The notes under the pieces: generated by a model
The model's input: the letters and a program-made list of their open reading frames with translations, nothing else
What the model was told of the DNA's origin: nothing
Databases searched by the model: none
Part shown: piece after piece, positions 15,949 to 24,332 of the stretch
Position numbering within the stretch: the first letter of the stretch is position 1
Layout: each line of letters starts with the position of its first letter
Assembly (NCBI GenBank): GCA_963706315.1
Contig: CAVPMA010000014.1
Coordinates: 248,001-312,000, forward strand
DNA: 64,000 bases
DNA from: CALMEC01 sp963706315
Lineage (GTDB): Bacteria > Actinomycetota > Thermoleophilia > Miltoncostaeales > Miltoncostaeaceae
Direction: 5' to 3'
Translations under genes and position numbers: made by a program

Positions 15949-17814
15949 CTACTGGATGCCGCGGGCCCGGTCGATGTCGGCGGCGGCGCGAATGAGGCCG
16001 ACGTGACTGAATGCCTGCGGGAAGTTGCCGAGCTGCTCACCTGTGGTCGTGTCGATCTCCTCGGCCAGGAGGCCAAGGTCGTTGGCGTACCCGGTGAGCC
16101 GAGCGAACAGCGCCTCGGCGCGGACGATCTCGCCGGCCATCGCGAGGCACGAGACCAGCCAGAAGGAGCAGATGACGAAGGTGCCCTCCTCGCCGAGCAG
16201 GCCGTCGGCGTTGAGCCCCTCCTCGTTGCGGTAGCGCAGCACGAGCCCGCCGTCGGTGAGGTCGCGCGCGACGGCCTCGATCGTGGAGCGCATCCGCGGG
16301 TCGGCGGCCGGGAGGAAGCCGTACATCGGCATGAGCAGGGCGGCCGCGTCGAGTTCGTCGGAGTCGAAGGCCTGCGCGTACGCCTGGCGCTTCTCGCTCC
16401 AGCCGCGATCCAGGATCGCCTGGCGGATCTCGTCGCGCTCGGCCGACCATTCGTCGGCCTTCGCGTAGACACCCAGTTTGGGGGCAAGCGCCACGGCCCG
16501 GTCGAGGGCGACCCAGCACAGCACCTTCGACGACAGGTGGTGCTGCGGGTCGCCGCGCATCTCCCACATGCCGGCGTCGCGCTCCCGCCATCGGCGGGCG
16601 GCGACGTCGGCGAGGTCGGCGACGAACTGCTGTACCTCGGGGTGGAGGTCGCCCACCTTGCTCTGACTCAGGTGCAGGCAGTTCAGGAGCTCGCCGTAGA
16701 CGTCGAGCTGCTCCTGCGTCCAGGCGCCGTTACCGATCCGCACGGGTGTGGAGTCGCGCCAGCCGCGCAGGTGCGGCAGCGTCCGCTCGGTCAGGTCGTG
16801 CTCGCCGCCGATCCCGAACATGATCTGCAGCGGTTTGTCGCCCATCACACGCCCGCCGGCGGAGCTCGTCATGAATGAGATGAAGTCCTCCGCCTCGTCG
16901 GAGCATGCCCCGATGTAGAGGGCCTCGACGGTGAAGCTCGCGTCGCGCACCCATGCGTACCGGTAGTCCCAGTTGCGCTCGCCACCGACCGTCTCCGGCA
17001 GGGACGTCGTGGCGGCCGCCACCATCGCGCCGGACGGGCGGTAGGTCAGGCCTTTCAGCACGCGCGCGGAGAACCGCACCAGGTCCTTGTGCGGGCCGTC
17101 GTAGATGGAGTGCTCGTGCTCCCACGAGCGCCACGCATCCGCAGTCTCCGCGATGCGGTCGGCGACGTCCGCCGGGGCAGTCGGGGTGGGGGCGTCGTGC
17201 TCCACGGCCGCCCACCGCATCGCGAAGCCGGTCCGGTCGCCCTCGGCGAGGGTGAGCGTGCCGGTCATCGTGGCATCGGCGACCTCGACGTCGACGTCCG
17301 TGCGCACGAAGATCCGGTTGGCGCCGAAGGTCTGGCCGCCGGTCTCGGTACGGCGGAAGAGCGGGCGCACGAGGCCGTACTCCGGCCGGGGTGCCAGCTC
17401 GAGCCGCATCTCGACGGTGCCCTCCACGCCCTCGACGAGGCGCAGCACCTCGTGCGGGGCGCCGAGGCCGAGCTCGTGGCCGCGCTGGCCGGGGGCGAAC
17501 GCCAGCGCGTCGGTGAGCCGCACGACGCCGGTCTCGGTGTGGAAGGTCGTCTCCAGCACGAGCGAGCCCGGCAGGTACCGCCGCTCGGTGCGAAACGTCC
17601 CCGTCGGGCGCACCGACCAGTGACCGGCGTCGGCGTCGAGGATCCTGGCGAACACCGCGGGGCTGTCGAACCGCGGCATGCACAGCCACTCGATGGCGCC
17701 GTCGGCGCTCACCAGCGCGGCGGAGTTGCAGTCGGACAGGAGCGCGTACTCGGCGATCGGGGTGCCGACGCTCATGGGCGTGGCGGCGGGGGACATGAGG
17801 GTGCTCGGGGCCAT
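15949..17814 (-). CDS. GH15 family glucoamylase/trehalase-like enzyme
   Basis: A 621-residue glycoside hydrolase family 15 protein. The N-terminal beta-sandwich starts PIAEYALLSDCNSAALVSAD with AIEWLCMPRFDSPAVFA. The (alpha/alpha)6 barrel has GGERNWDYRYAWVRDASFT and ends with GTFVICSFWLVSCLAMAG. Actinobacterial members of this build are mostly trehalases or alpha-glucan hydrolases that release glucose. No signal peptide, so it acts in the cytosol. The ATG at 17814 is shared with the TAA stop of the glucose dehydrogenase remnant upstream (TAATG), showing the two were one operon. Confidence 0.9.
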   Translation of the reverse strand: MAPSTLMSPAATPMSVGTPIAEYALLSDCNSAALVSADGAIEWLCMPRFDSPAVFARILDADAGHWSVRPTGTFRTERRYLPGSLVLETTFHTETGVVRLTDALAFAPGQRGHELGLGAPHEVLRLVEGVEGTVEMRLELAPRPEYGLVRPLFRRTETGGQTFGANRIFVRTDVDVEVADATMTGTLTLAEGDRTGFAMRWAAVEHDAPTPTAPADVADRIAETADAWRSWEHEHSIYDGPHKDLVRFSARVLKGLTYRPSGAMVAAATTSLPETVGGERNWDYRYAWVRDASFTVEALYIGACSDEAEDFISFMTSSAGGRVMGDKPLQIMFGIGGEHDLTERTLPHLRGWRDSTPVRIGNGAWTQEQLDVYGELLNCLHLSQSKVGDLHPEVQQFVADLADVAARRWRERDAGMWEMRGDPQHHLSSKVLCWVALDRAVALAPKLGVYAKADEWSAERDEIRQAILDRGWSEKRQAYAQAFDSDELDAAALLMPMYGFLPAADPRMRSTIEAVARDLTDGGLVLRYRNEEGLNADGLLGEEGTFVICSFWLVSCLAMAGEIVRAEALFARLTGYANDLGLLAEEIDTTTGEQLGNFPQAFSHVGLIRAAADIDRARGIQ

Positions 17815-18702
17815 TATCGTCTCCGTTCTGTCTCGCGCCCGGCCGTCGCGGCCAGCTCGCGGCGGTCGGCGCGCGTGCGCGATCCGGCCACCTCCACGTA
17901 CACCTTGATCGCGCCCTCGCCGTGCTCGAGCGCCTCGAGCATCTGCTCGTAGTTCTCGAGCCCGTCGATGCGGTGGGTCAGGAGCCGCCCGAGCCACCCC
18001 GGGAAAGCGAGCCTCGGCCTTCGTCATGTCGTCGACACCGCGCACGAAGTCACTGTTGAGGTTCGGGCCCGCTGCTTCGAGAAGCAGGTGACCTCGAGGC
18101 CGCGAAGGCGCAGCGCCAGGGTGGCGAGCAGGCCGATCGTGCCCGATCCGAGCACCGCCGCCCGGCGGGGCTCCCACACCCGCAGGCGGCGCTGGATCTC
18201 ATAGGCCGAAACACGCCCTTCTACGCGACCGTCATCGGCTCGAGCAGCACGCCGGTCTCCTCGAGCGCGTCCGGCAGCGCCACGACGTACTCTTGTCCTC
18301 GACGTAGTACTCGGTCAGGTACCCGTGGCGCAGGTTGATGCCGCGCTCGTAGTGGACGTCGTCGGTGGTCATGTCCTGGAGGCCGATGCGGTCGTAGATG
18401 CTGTGGCCGGGCCGGCGCACGGTCGCCACCACGAGACCGCCGGGCTGGATGGTACTCGGCACGTCGGGACCGGCCTCGACGACCCGGCCGAGGTTCTCGT
18501 GCCCGGTGATGAGGTAGTCGTGCCCGGGGGGCGCCTCGCCGTACTCGGCGAGGTTGATCTCCTTGTCGGTGCCGTCGACGCCGACGCGGACGATCTCCAC
18601 GAGCACGCCGCGGCCACCGTCGATGTCGGTGACGTTCGGCGGCTCCACCTCGCGAAGATGCATCGAGTTGGGTGTGCCTGGGTAGACGGCGATCGCCTTC
18701 AT
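17814..18702 (-). pseudogene. Glucose 1-dehydrogenase (zinc MDR) broken by frameshifts and a deletion
   Basis: The N-terminal half is clear (MKAIAVYPGTPNSMHLREVE, GVDGTDKEINLAEYGEAPPG, HGYLTEYYVEDK). At about 18290 one base is missing: the next frame reads YVVALPDALEETGVLLEPMT. Further down RLRVWEPRRAAVLGSGTIGL and ATLALRLRGLEVTCFSK give the start of the Rossmann fold, then about 90 residues are absent before VRGVDDMTKAEARFPG. Another one-base shift near 18000 in a G run precedes WLGRLLTHRIDGLENYEQML and GAIKVYVEV. Intact, it would oxidise glucose to gluconolactone, which fits with pgl and GH15 nearby. Confidence 0.8.
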
Positions 18703-18781
18703 CGTGTGGAACCTCCCGGAGCGTGGCGGCGCGGCCGCGATGTCTGGGGGGTTTCGTTCCCGACTGCGGAAGCGCGTTACG

Positions 18782-19519
18782 TCAGCGGCGGGTGCGGTAC
18801 CGGGCGAGCAGGAAGCCGTCCTGCTCGAGGAGCGAGCGCAGCTCCAGCGCGATCGGGGCCGGGAGGTCCGCCCCGGAGAGGATGCGCTTGGCACCGCCGC
18901 TTCCTAGCAGCGGCGAAATGGTGAGGCACAGCTCGTCGATGAGGTCGGCGGCGGCGAGCGCGCCGTTCAGGGTCGGGCCCCCCTCGACCAGGACGTGCCG
19001 CGCCCCGAGGTCCCCCAGCGACCCGACGGCAGCCCGCAGGTCAACGTTGCCGACGCCCGCCTGGATAACCTCCGCCCGCAAGCGCGCGGTGGCCAGGCCG
19101 TCGGCCGGCGCGTCGGTGGTGGTGATGACGATGGTGCGCTCCACGGCCTCGGTGAAGAGGGGCGCGTCCCAGTCGAGGTCGAGGCCGCGCGAGACGACCG
19201 CGATCCGCGGCCGGTCGGCCTGTCCCCGCGCGCGGCGGGCGTCGACGTACTCCTCGTAGAGCAGCGCAGGCTTGTACTTCTCGGCCCGCACGGTCCCCGC
19301 CGCCACCAGCACCATGTCGGCGAACGAGCGCAGCAGCCGGTAGATGAACTTGTCCGGCGGGCCGCCGAGCGGGCCCGATACCCCGCCGATGGCGGTCGCG
19401 CCGTCGACGCTGGCGATCATGTTCACCCGAACACCAGGTCGGCCGACGGCGTCGGGGAGGTCGGCGTAGACGGCCGCCGCGTCGACGGGGTCGACGTGCT
19501 GGGGGTGGATCTGACGCAA
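18782..19519 (-). CDS. RibD C-terminal-domain (pyrimidine reductase/DHFR-like) protein
   Basis: A 245-residue reductase of the RibD C-terminal fold. Landmarks: VNMIASVDGATAIGGVSGPL, DMVLVAAGTVRAEKY, PRIAVVSRGLDLDW, HVLVEGGPTLNGALAAADLI and ELCLTISPLLGSGG. It lacks the deaminase half of bifunctional RibD. Proteins of this type use NADPH or F420 to reduce pterin- or ribityl-pyrimidine-like substrates; no riboflavin operon is near, so the real substrate is open. It starts five bases after the stop of the 336-residue protein upstream, so both are probably co-transcribed. Confidence 0.85.
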   Translation of the reverse strand: MRQIHPQHVDPVDAAAVYADLPDAVGRPGVRVNMIASVDGATAIGGVSGPLGGPPDKFIYRLLRSFADMVLVAAGTVRAEKYKPALLYEEYVDARRARGQADRPRIAVVSRGLDLDWDAPLFTEAVERTIVITTTDAPADGLATARLRAEVIQAGVGNVDLRAAVGSLGDLGARHVLVEGGPTLNGALAAADLIDELCLTISPLLGSGGAKRILSGADLPAPIALELRSLLEQDGFLLARYRTRR

Positions 19520-19524
19520 GTGCG

Positions 19525-20535
19525 CTAGTGGGCGAGCAGCGCCCGCCGTTCCCGGAAGAAGTCGAGCGCCGCGCCGCGCTGGTCGTGAGCACCGGTAAGG
19601 GCACTGAACGGCAGCACCGCGCCCTCGAACGCGTCAGCGTTCCAGAGGTCGCTCCGGGGCAGGCGGTCGAACGTCCACGGCGCCACGTAGAGGTACGGCT
19701 CGCGTATGACCGCGTCGCCCGGCGAGACGCCGAATCCCGCGCGGCGTCCCTCCGCCTCGTTCATGCACTCGAACGCCGTGTCGAAGTGCTCGGCCCATAG
19801 CTGCACGCGGCTGGCATCGGTCGATTCCGCTTCGCTGCGCAGCTCCTCGAGCACGGAGGCGGCGAAGCCGTACCAGTCCGCGAGCCACGTCGATGCGTCA
19901 GGGTCGACCGCGAGCTGCGCGTCCAGGTCACCCGCGGCCGGGACGTCGAACTTCGCCGCCCACTTGAGGTCGGGAGGGCCGTCCAGCACGAACGCGGCGG
20001 CGTCGTTCAGACTCGTGATCGGCGCAGAGGTCGCGGTGTGCCCGACCTGGCGGATGATCTGGGTGCCCACCACCCGCACCTGCTCGTCGGCTCCGAAGAA
20101 CGGCGTGCCGAAGCCGCCAAGCGTCCATCGCAGGGCGATCTTACCGTTGACGCGCCGGCGGGCGGGGGAGAGCACGTATACGCCCAGCCGGTGCAGCGCG
20201 AGGCGGGTCTCCGTAAGCGTCTCCGGCGGTCGTGACAGGTGGCGCCACGCGCCGAGCCAGCGCTTGGCCACCCACTCCGACTGCTCCGGATAGTCGCCGA
20301 GCCACCGCTCCCACGTGAGGTCGGCGGCCGACGTCGGACCGACCACCGGCATTGTGCTGCCCGACGGGTCGGTGGGGTCGTCGGCGAACCACTCGTCGGT
20401 GACGGCCGGGGGGGACGGCTCCAAGACGCGGGCGTCGAACCGCCCGGCGAGGAGCCGTTGTGCTTCGCTGCGCGGGTCTCGGGCGATCTGGGCGCCGGGT
20501 GTGGCGCCAACGGGCTGGCTCGGCGTGGTGGTCAC
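19525..20535 (-). CDS. Conserved-looking hypothetical protein, 336 residues
   Basis: I do not recognise the family. The GTG at 20535 is chosen because GAGGAG lies seven bases upstream; in-frame codons further up are possible. The protein is soluble, without signal or membrane segments, and has dense aromatic stretches (WERWLGDYPEQSEWVAKRWL; ALRWTLGGFGTPFFGADEQV; REPYLYVAPWTFDRLP). Composition and even residue use say it is a true gene. It precedes the RibD-like reductase by five bases, so a shared role is likely. The divergent gene on the other side is a broken cyclase. Confidence 0.75.
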   Translation of the reverse strand: MTTTPSQPVGATPGAQIARDPRSEAQRLLAGRFDARVLEPSPPAVTDEWFADDPTDPSGSTMPVVGPTSAADLTWERWLGDYPEQSEWVAKRWLGAWRHLSRPPETLTETRLALHRLGVYVLSPARRRVNGKIALRWTLGGFGTPFFGADEQVRVVGTQIIRQVGHTATSAPITSLNDAAAFVLDGPPDLKWAAKFDVPAAGDLDAQLAVDPDASTWLADWYGFAASVLEELRSEAESTDASRVQLWAEHFDTAFECMNEAEGRRAGFGVSPGDAVIREPYLYVAPWTFDRLPRSDLWNADAFEGAVLPFSALTGAHDQRGAALDFFRERRALLAH

Positions 20536-20622
20536 GTTCACGCTCCTCTGGTCCTCCGGATCGCGTCGAGCGTTACGTAACGGTTCCCGACGCAACGTGA
20601 CTGTAAACCATCGCCGAGGTGG

Positions 20623-21103
20623 GTGAGTGCCGTGACGCTCACAAGCCGCGCGAGAACCGTCGAAGGCTGGTGGCCGTCACGATACGGCGCCGACGACGAA
20701 GACGGCTGGCTCAACGAGAGTCCAGGCGACGCGGTGCTGTTCCACCCGGGTGGGGCCGGTCGCGGGCGGTTGACAACGACGCACGTCGCGGGCGAGCCGG
20801 CCGGGAATGGCGCTCGCCGACTGGCTGGTGGAGCGGCGGGTCTCCGTGACCGGCTGCGACACCTACGGCCCGGCTCCCGCCGAGGACCCGCAGGAGCCGC
20901 GCGTCGTGGCGCAGACCGTCAACGTCAAGCACGGCGTGCTGGTGCTGGAGAACCTACGCCTGTCGGAGCTCGCGTCCGCCGGCGTCAGCGAGTTCATGTT
21001 CGTCGTGTCCAACCCCAAGTTGCGTGGCGCCACCGGCGCGTGGGTCGCGCCCCTTCCCCCGCTCGGAGCGCCCCTGCGCACCGGGGTCGCGACCGCGGGC
21101 TGA
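20623..21103 (+). pseudogene. Cyclase-family (kynurenine formamidase-like) gene, internally deleted and frameshifted
   Basis: The first 30 residues, TVEGWWPSRYGADDEDGWLN, match the N-terminus of the metal-dependent cyclase family. They are followed directly by GDAVLFHPG, which in the family lies about 140 residues later; the metal-binding segment (HxGTHxD) is gone. Small indels break the frame between about 20750 and 20806. Then MALADWLVERRVSVTGCDTY, AQTVNVKHGVLVLENLRLSE and VSNPKLRGATGAWVAPL give the normal C-terminus up to 21103. No active enzyme can come from it. Confidence 0.75.
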
Positions 21104-21190
21104 CAAAGGCGGCGCACCGATGTGTGACGCGCTCCTTTTAGGATCCTCGAAGAGTTTCCCCGGGGTGCTCGGTCGCGTCAGGCCCCTGGG

Positions 21191-21997
21191 TTACGCCGGC
21201 GGGCGGCGGGCGATCGCGTAGGTCTTGGTGAAGGTGTACTCGAATCCGCGGGCCCCGGCCGCTGCCTCGACAGCGGCGGTGACGCGCTCCACCATGGCAT
21301 CGGCGTCGGCCGGCGGCATGAGCCGGGTCCAGACGTGGCTGCCGACGGTGGTGATGCGGGCCATGTAGCGCTCCGGCGGTACACGCCGGTGGCGGCTCTC
21401 CACCCAGACGTCGAGCGGCTCGAGGCCGGCGGCGGCCATCGCGTCCTCCACCTCGTCCGGGAAGACCTGGGCCGTGAAGAACACTTCGATCACCTCCGGC
21501 GGCACCGGCGGATCGACGGTGCGCAGCACCTCGGTGTACTCGAAGTCGTGTCCCGGACCGGGAGCGACGAGCCCGATCACCCCGCCCGGTGCCGCCTTGG
21601 CGGCCATGGCTGCGATCGCCGCGGCCCGCTCGGGGAACCAGTGCAACGCCATGCTCGCGAGCACGCAGTCGTATGCGCCGTCCGGCACCGGCATGTCGAG
21701 GACGTCGGCTACGTGCAACTCGGCCGGCACCTGCGGCAGGCCGGCGAGCTTGGCGCGCATTCGCTCGAGCATCTGAGCTGAGATATCCACCCCGGCGACC
21801 GCCTCGATGGCGAAGCGTTCGGCCATCGCGATCGTCGCGAAGCCGGTACCGCAGCCCACGTCAAGGAGCGAGCGGTACGCGCCGGGTGGCAGAGCCCGCA
21901 CGAGCCGCTCCGCGGCCTCGCGGTTGTAGCGGGTCACGTCGTCGTAGCGGTCCGCGTTGCGGTCGTAGCCGCAAGCGATCTCGGGCGCGTCGCTCAT
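21191..21997 (-). CDS. Class I SAM-dependent methyltransferase
   Basis: A 268-residue methyltransferase. Motif I is LLDVGCGTGFATIAMAERF, motif II/III VAGVDISAQMLERMRAKLAG, and motif IV VLASMALHWFPERAAAIAAM, which matches the UbiE/BioC-like Methyltransf_11 group. Substrate unknown. The ATG at 21997 opens the usual AxxYDRNADRYDD lead helix; an upstream in-frame start at 22045 would add a non-conserved 16 residues. No operon partner: the neighbours on both sides are broken genes. Confidence 0.87.
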   Translation of the reverse strand: MSDAPEIACGYDRNADRYDDVTRYNREAAERLVRALPPGAYRSLLDVGCGTGFATIAMAERFAIEAVAGVDISAQMLERMRAKLAGLPQVPAELHVADVLDMPVPDGAYDCVLASMALHWFPERAAAIAAMAAKAAPGGVIGLVAPGPGHDFEYTEVLRTVDPPVPPEVIEVFFTAQVFPDEVEDAMAAAGLEPLDVWVESRHRRVPPERYMARITTVGSHVWTRLMPPADADAMVERVTAAVEAAAGARGFEYTFTKTYAIARRPPA

Positions 21998-22057
21998 CGC
22001 CCGCAGCCTAGTGGGACCCGGGACGACGTCTCGGAGGACCAACACGTCATGGCGGCG

Positions 22058-22705
22058 TTACGGCGCGGTCGGCGCCTGGGCCGCCGGGGGAAGCGCCATC
22101 GACGCTCGCAGCGACACGAGCGGCGTGTCGGGAACGGTGACGAGCCCCCTGGTCGGCCGGTCGAGGTCGAACGTGATCAGCAGGAGCACCGAGACCAGCG
22201 CCGCCGCGAGGACGACCGTGACGACGCCGCGCGAGAGGATCGCGAGGTAGAGGGCGAGCAGACCGAGGCCGACCGCGGCGCCGACGATCTCGATCATGAG
22301 CACGGCGGACGGGACGCGGTTGCCCAGCGCGGACACCCTGACCGTCTGCATGTCGATCATCTCGTTGAGCGTCTCGACGTAGAGTCGCGGGGCGCTGTCG
22401 GTGGGCGACCCGTCGAGCGCCTGGCCGGCGAGGCGCCAGAGTGACCGCTGCAGCCGCTCGCCGTCGGCGATCGCGGCGTGCGCCGCGGCGCTGCCCGGCA
22501 CGGCCTTCGACAAGCGGATGCTCGTGTCGGTGTAGCGCACGAGATCGTCGAGGGAGCGCGTCCGGTGAGATGCGTGCCGGTGGTCCAGGCGCTCGCGACG
22601 CGACGCGGCCCGAGGTAGATCTGCACGTTGTAGTGGGTCGCGCCCGGCTCCGTCCAGCGCAGGGTCGGGGTCTGGTCGGCCATCCAGGTGCCGATGAATG
22701 GCTGA
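22058..22705 (-). pseudogene. Chimeric remnant: FN3-like fragment joined to DUF4239 C-terminal half
   Basis: From 22705 to about 22570 one frame reads MADQTPTLRWTEPGATHYNV and YLGPRRVASAWTTGTHL, a piece of the same Ig/FN3-like domain found at 41 and 45 kb (compare RATYYNVQLYRG). At about 22560 this jumps, in another frame, to SLDDLVRYTDTSIRLSKAVP and continues to 22058 with LYVETLNEMIDMQTVRVSAL and two membrane helices (AVLMIEIVGAAVGLGLLALY and VVLAAALVSVLLLITF), the C-terminal half of a DUF4239/bestrophin-like membrane protein. A deletion removing the end of one gene and the start of the next explains it. Confidence 0.65.
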
Positions 22706-23041
22706 GCCGCGCGGCGACATCGGTGGTGCTCGATGCGGCCTGACCGGGATCGATGGTGGGGATGACCTTGTCGAGTGGCACGAGCTGCGCCGCCTCGTTG
22801 CCCCAGAGCCCGCAGGAGCCCGGGATGGCGTCCTCGTCGCCGTCGGCGGCGAACCCGCCGGGGTCGGCGACCGGTCCCGCGTCGTCGGGCCACGCGAGCG
22901 CCCAGAAGTTCGGGGCGACGAGGTCGATGCCGGGCGCGACCCGCCCGCCGAGCAGGTTGCGCGGGATCTTGATGGCGACGTCGGCGGATGCGGCGCCGGG
23001 GACGGCGAGGGCCGTTGCGAGGGGCCGGGCGCCGCTGCGGG
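22706..23041 (-). other. Open frame without start, unidentified
   Basis: Downstream of gap a minus-strand frame stays open with protein-like composition: VAIKIPRNLLGGRVAPGIDL, then VAPNFWALAWPDDAGPVADP and GSCGLWGNEAAQLVPLDKV. There is no usable start codon and it runs into the FN3-like fragment through a frameshift near 22700. It may be the N-terminal part of the same broken secreted protein. Family not recognised. Confidence 0.35.
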
Positions 23042-23044
23042 GTC

Positions 23045-24307
23045 TCAGTCGAGCATGCGGTGGATGTGGACGCTCAGGTCACCCAGCAGGTTGGTGTAGC
23101 TGCCGTACTCGTTGTCGTACCAGCCGAAGATCTTCGCGTGGGTCACGGGCACTTCGAGCGGCTCGCCGGGCAGGCGCTGCCGCATGTCAGCAGAGAGCCC
23201 GGGCACGGAGGTGAGGTCGATCGTGACGAACCCGGTCCGGGTGTGGGTCTCCACGCCCTCGATTACGACGGCTGCGCGCATGCCGGCGACATCGGCCGGG
23301 ACGTTCTGACGGTCGCTGTAGACGAGCAGACCGCGCTGGGCGCCGTCGGCGGCGTCGGCGTAGATGCCGTTCAACACCTCGCGTGTCACGGAGCTCTCAC
23401 CGTTCTGTTGGATCGTGGCCTGGAACGTGAGGTTGAGGATCAGCAGCGACTCCGTCGGCACCGGGATCCTCACGGAGTCGGCCATGAAGCCCACCTCGCC
23501 GATCTCCGGGAGCACCTTCTCGAGGGTCGCGGCCGCGTTGGTGGAGGTGAGGATGATGCTGTTCAGCGCGCTGCGGTTGCGCCGCAGATCCTTCGCGCCG
23601 GCGGCGGGTACGCTGTCGAGGAGGCTCTGGGAGTTCGTCGCGGCGTGCACCGTGCTCATCGACGCCGTCATGAGTTGCGTGGCCGGCATCCGGTCGATGA
23701 GGGGCCGGAGCATATGGGCGAGCGCGGTGGTCGTGCACGACGCCGCCGACACCACGTTGTGCCGGGCCGGGTCGAACGCGCCGTGGTTGATGCCGTAGAT
23801 CAGCGTGACCGCGTCGTCGGGCGTTGGCACCGACCGGTCCTTGATCTTGAAGGCCGCGCTGTAGATGACGGTGTCGGCGCCGGCGGCGAGGTGTCCGCGC
23901 AGCGCCCCGGAGGGGTGGTCCGCGGGCCGGGTAGGGTCGTCGAACGCGCCGGTTGCATCGATCACCACCCGCACGCCGTGCTGCCTCCAGCCGATGTCGG
24001 CTGGGTTGCGCGCCTCGCGCAGGATGGTGACCGGCACGCCCGCGACCTCGATCAGGCCGGTCGCCTCGTCGACGACCCGGATGCACGGATCGGCGCCGAC
24101 GCCGAACAGGAAACGGTGCATCGCGCCGTAGGTGGAGTCGTGCTCGATGACGCCGCAGACCGCGTCGAGGTTCCGGCCGACCTCGCGACCGACGTTGACC
24201 ACGAGGCGCGCGAAGTGCCGGCGCGCCGCGTGGTGCCACACGAGGAGCTTGCCGATGCGCCCGAGCCCGTTGATGCCGAGCGCCGCCCCGTTCGCGTACG
24301 CGTTCAT
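23045..24307 (-). CDS. gap: Glyceraldehyde-3-phosphate dehydrogenase, long form
   Basis: A 420-residue NAD(P)-dependent enzyme that oxidises and phosphorylates glyceraldehyde 3-phosphate. NAD-binding motif GINGLGRIGK at about residues 11-20; catalytic Cys191 in SAASCTTTALAH; the partner His in TVHAATNSQ; and the C-terminal FGWYDNEYGSYTNLLGDLSV. Usual bacterial Gap proteins are about 335 residues; the extra length comes from insertions in both halves (for example RNLDAVCGVIEHDSTYGAMH). The SAASC active site and ATNSQ replace the more common SNASC and HSYTNDQ. It follows the PPDK-like gene by 25 bp. Confidence 0.9.
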   Translation of the reverse strand: MNAYANGAALGINGLGRIGKLLVWHHAARRHFARLVVNVGREVGRNLDAVCGVIEHDSTYGAMHRFLFGVGADPCIRVVDEATGLIEVAGVPVTILREARNPADIGWRQHGVRVVIDATGAFDDPTRPADHPSGALRGHLAAGADTVIYSAAFKIKDRSVPTPDDAVTLIYGINHGAFDPARHNVVSAASCTTTALAHMLRPLIDRMPATQLMTASMSTVHAATNSQSLLDSVPAAGAKDLRRNRSALNSIILTSTNAAATLEKVLPEIGEVGFMADSVRIPVPTESLLILNLTFQATIQQNGESSVTREVLNGIYADAADGAQRGLLVYSDRQNVPADVAGMRAAVVIEGVETHTRTGFVTIDLTSVPGLSADMRQRLPGEPLEVPVTHAKIFGWYDNEYGSYTNLLGDLSVHIHRMLD

Positions 24308-24332
24308 GGTATCTCCCTGTCGCTGTGACGCC

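Noticed and set aside
20755..20830. Programmed frameshift in the cyclase gene
   Set aside because: No slippery site, and the metal-binding half is missing, so decay or error explains it better.
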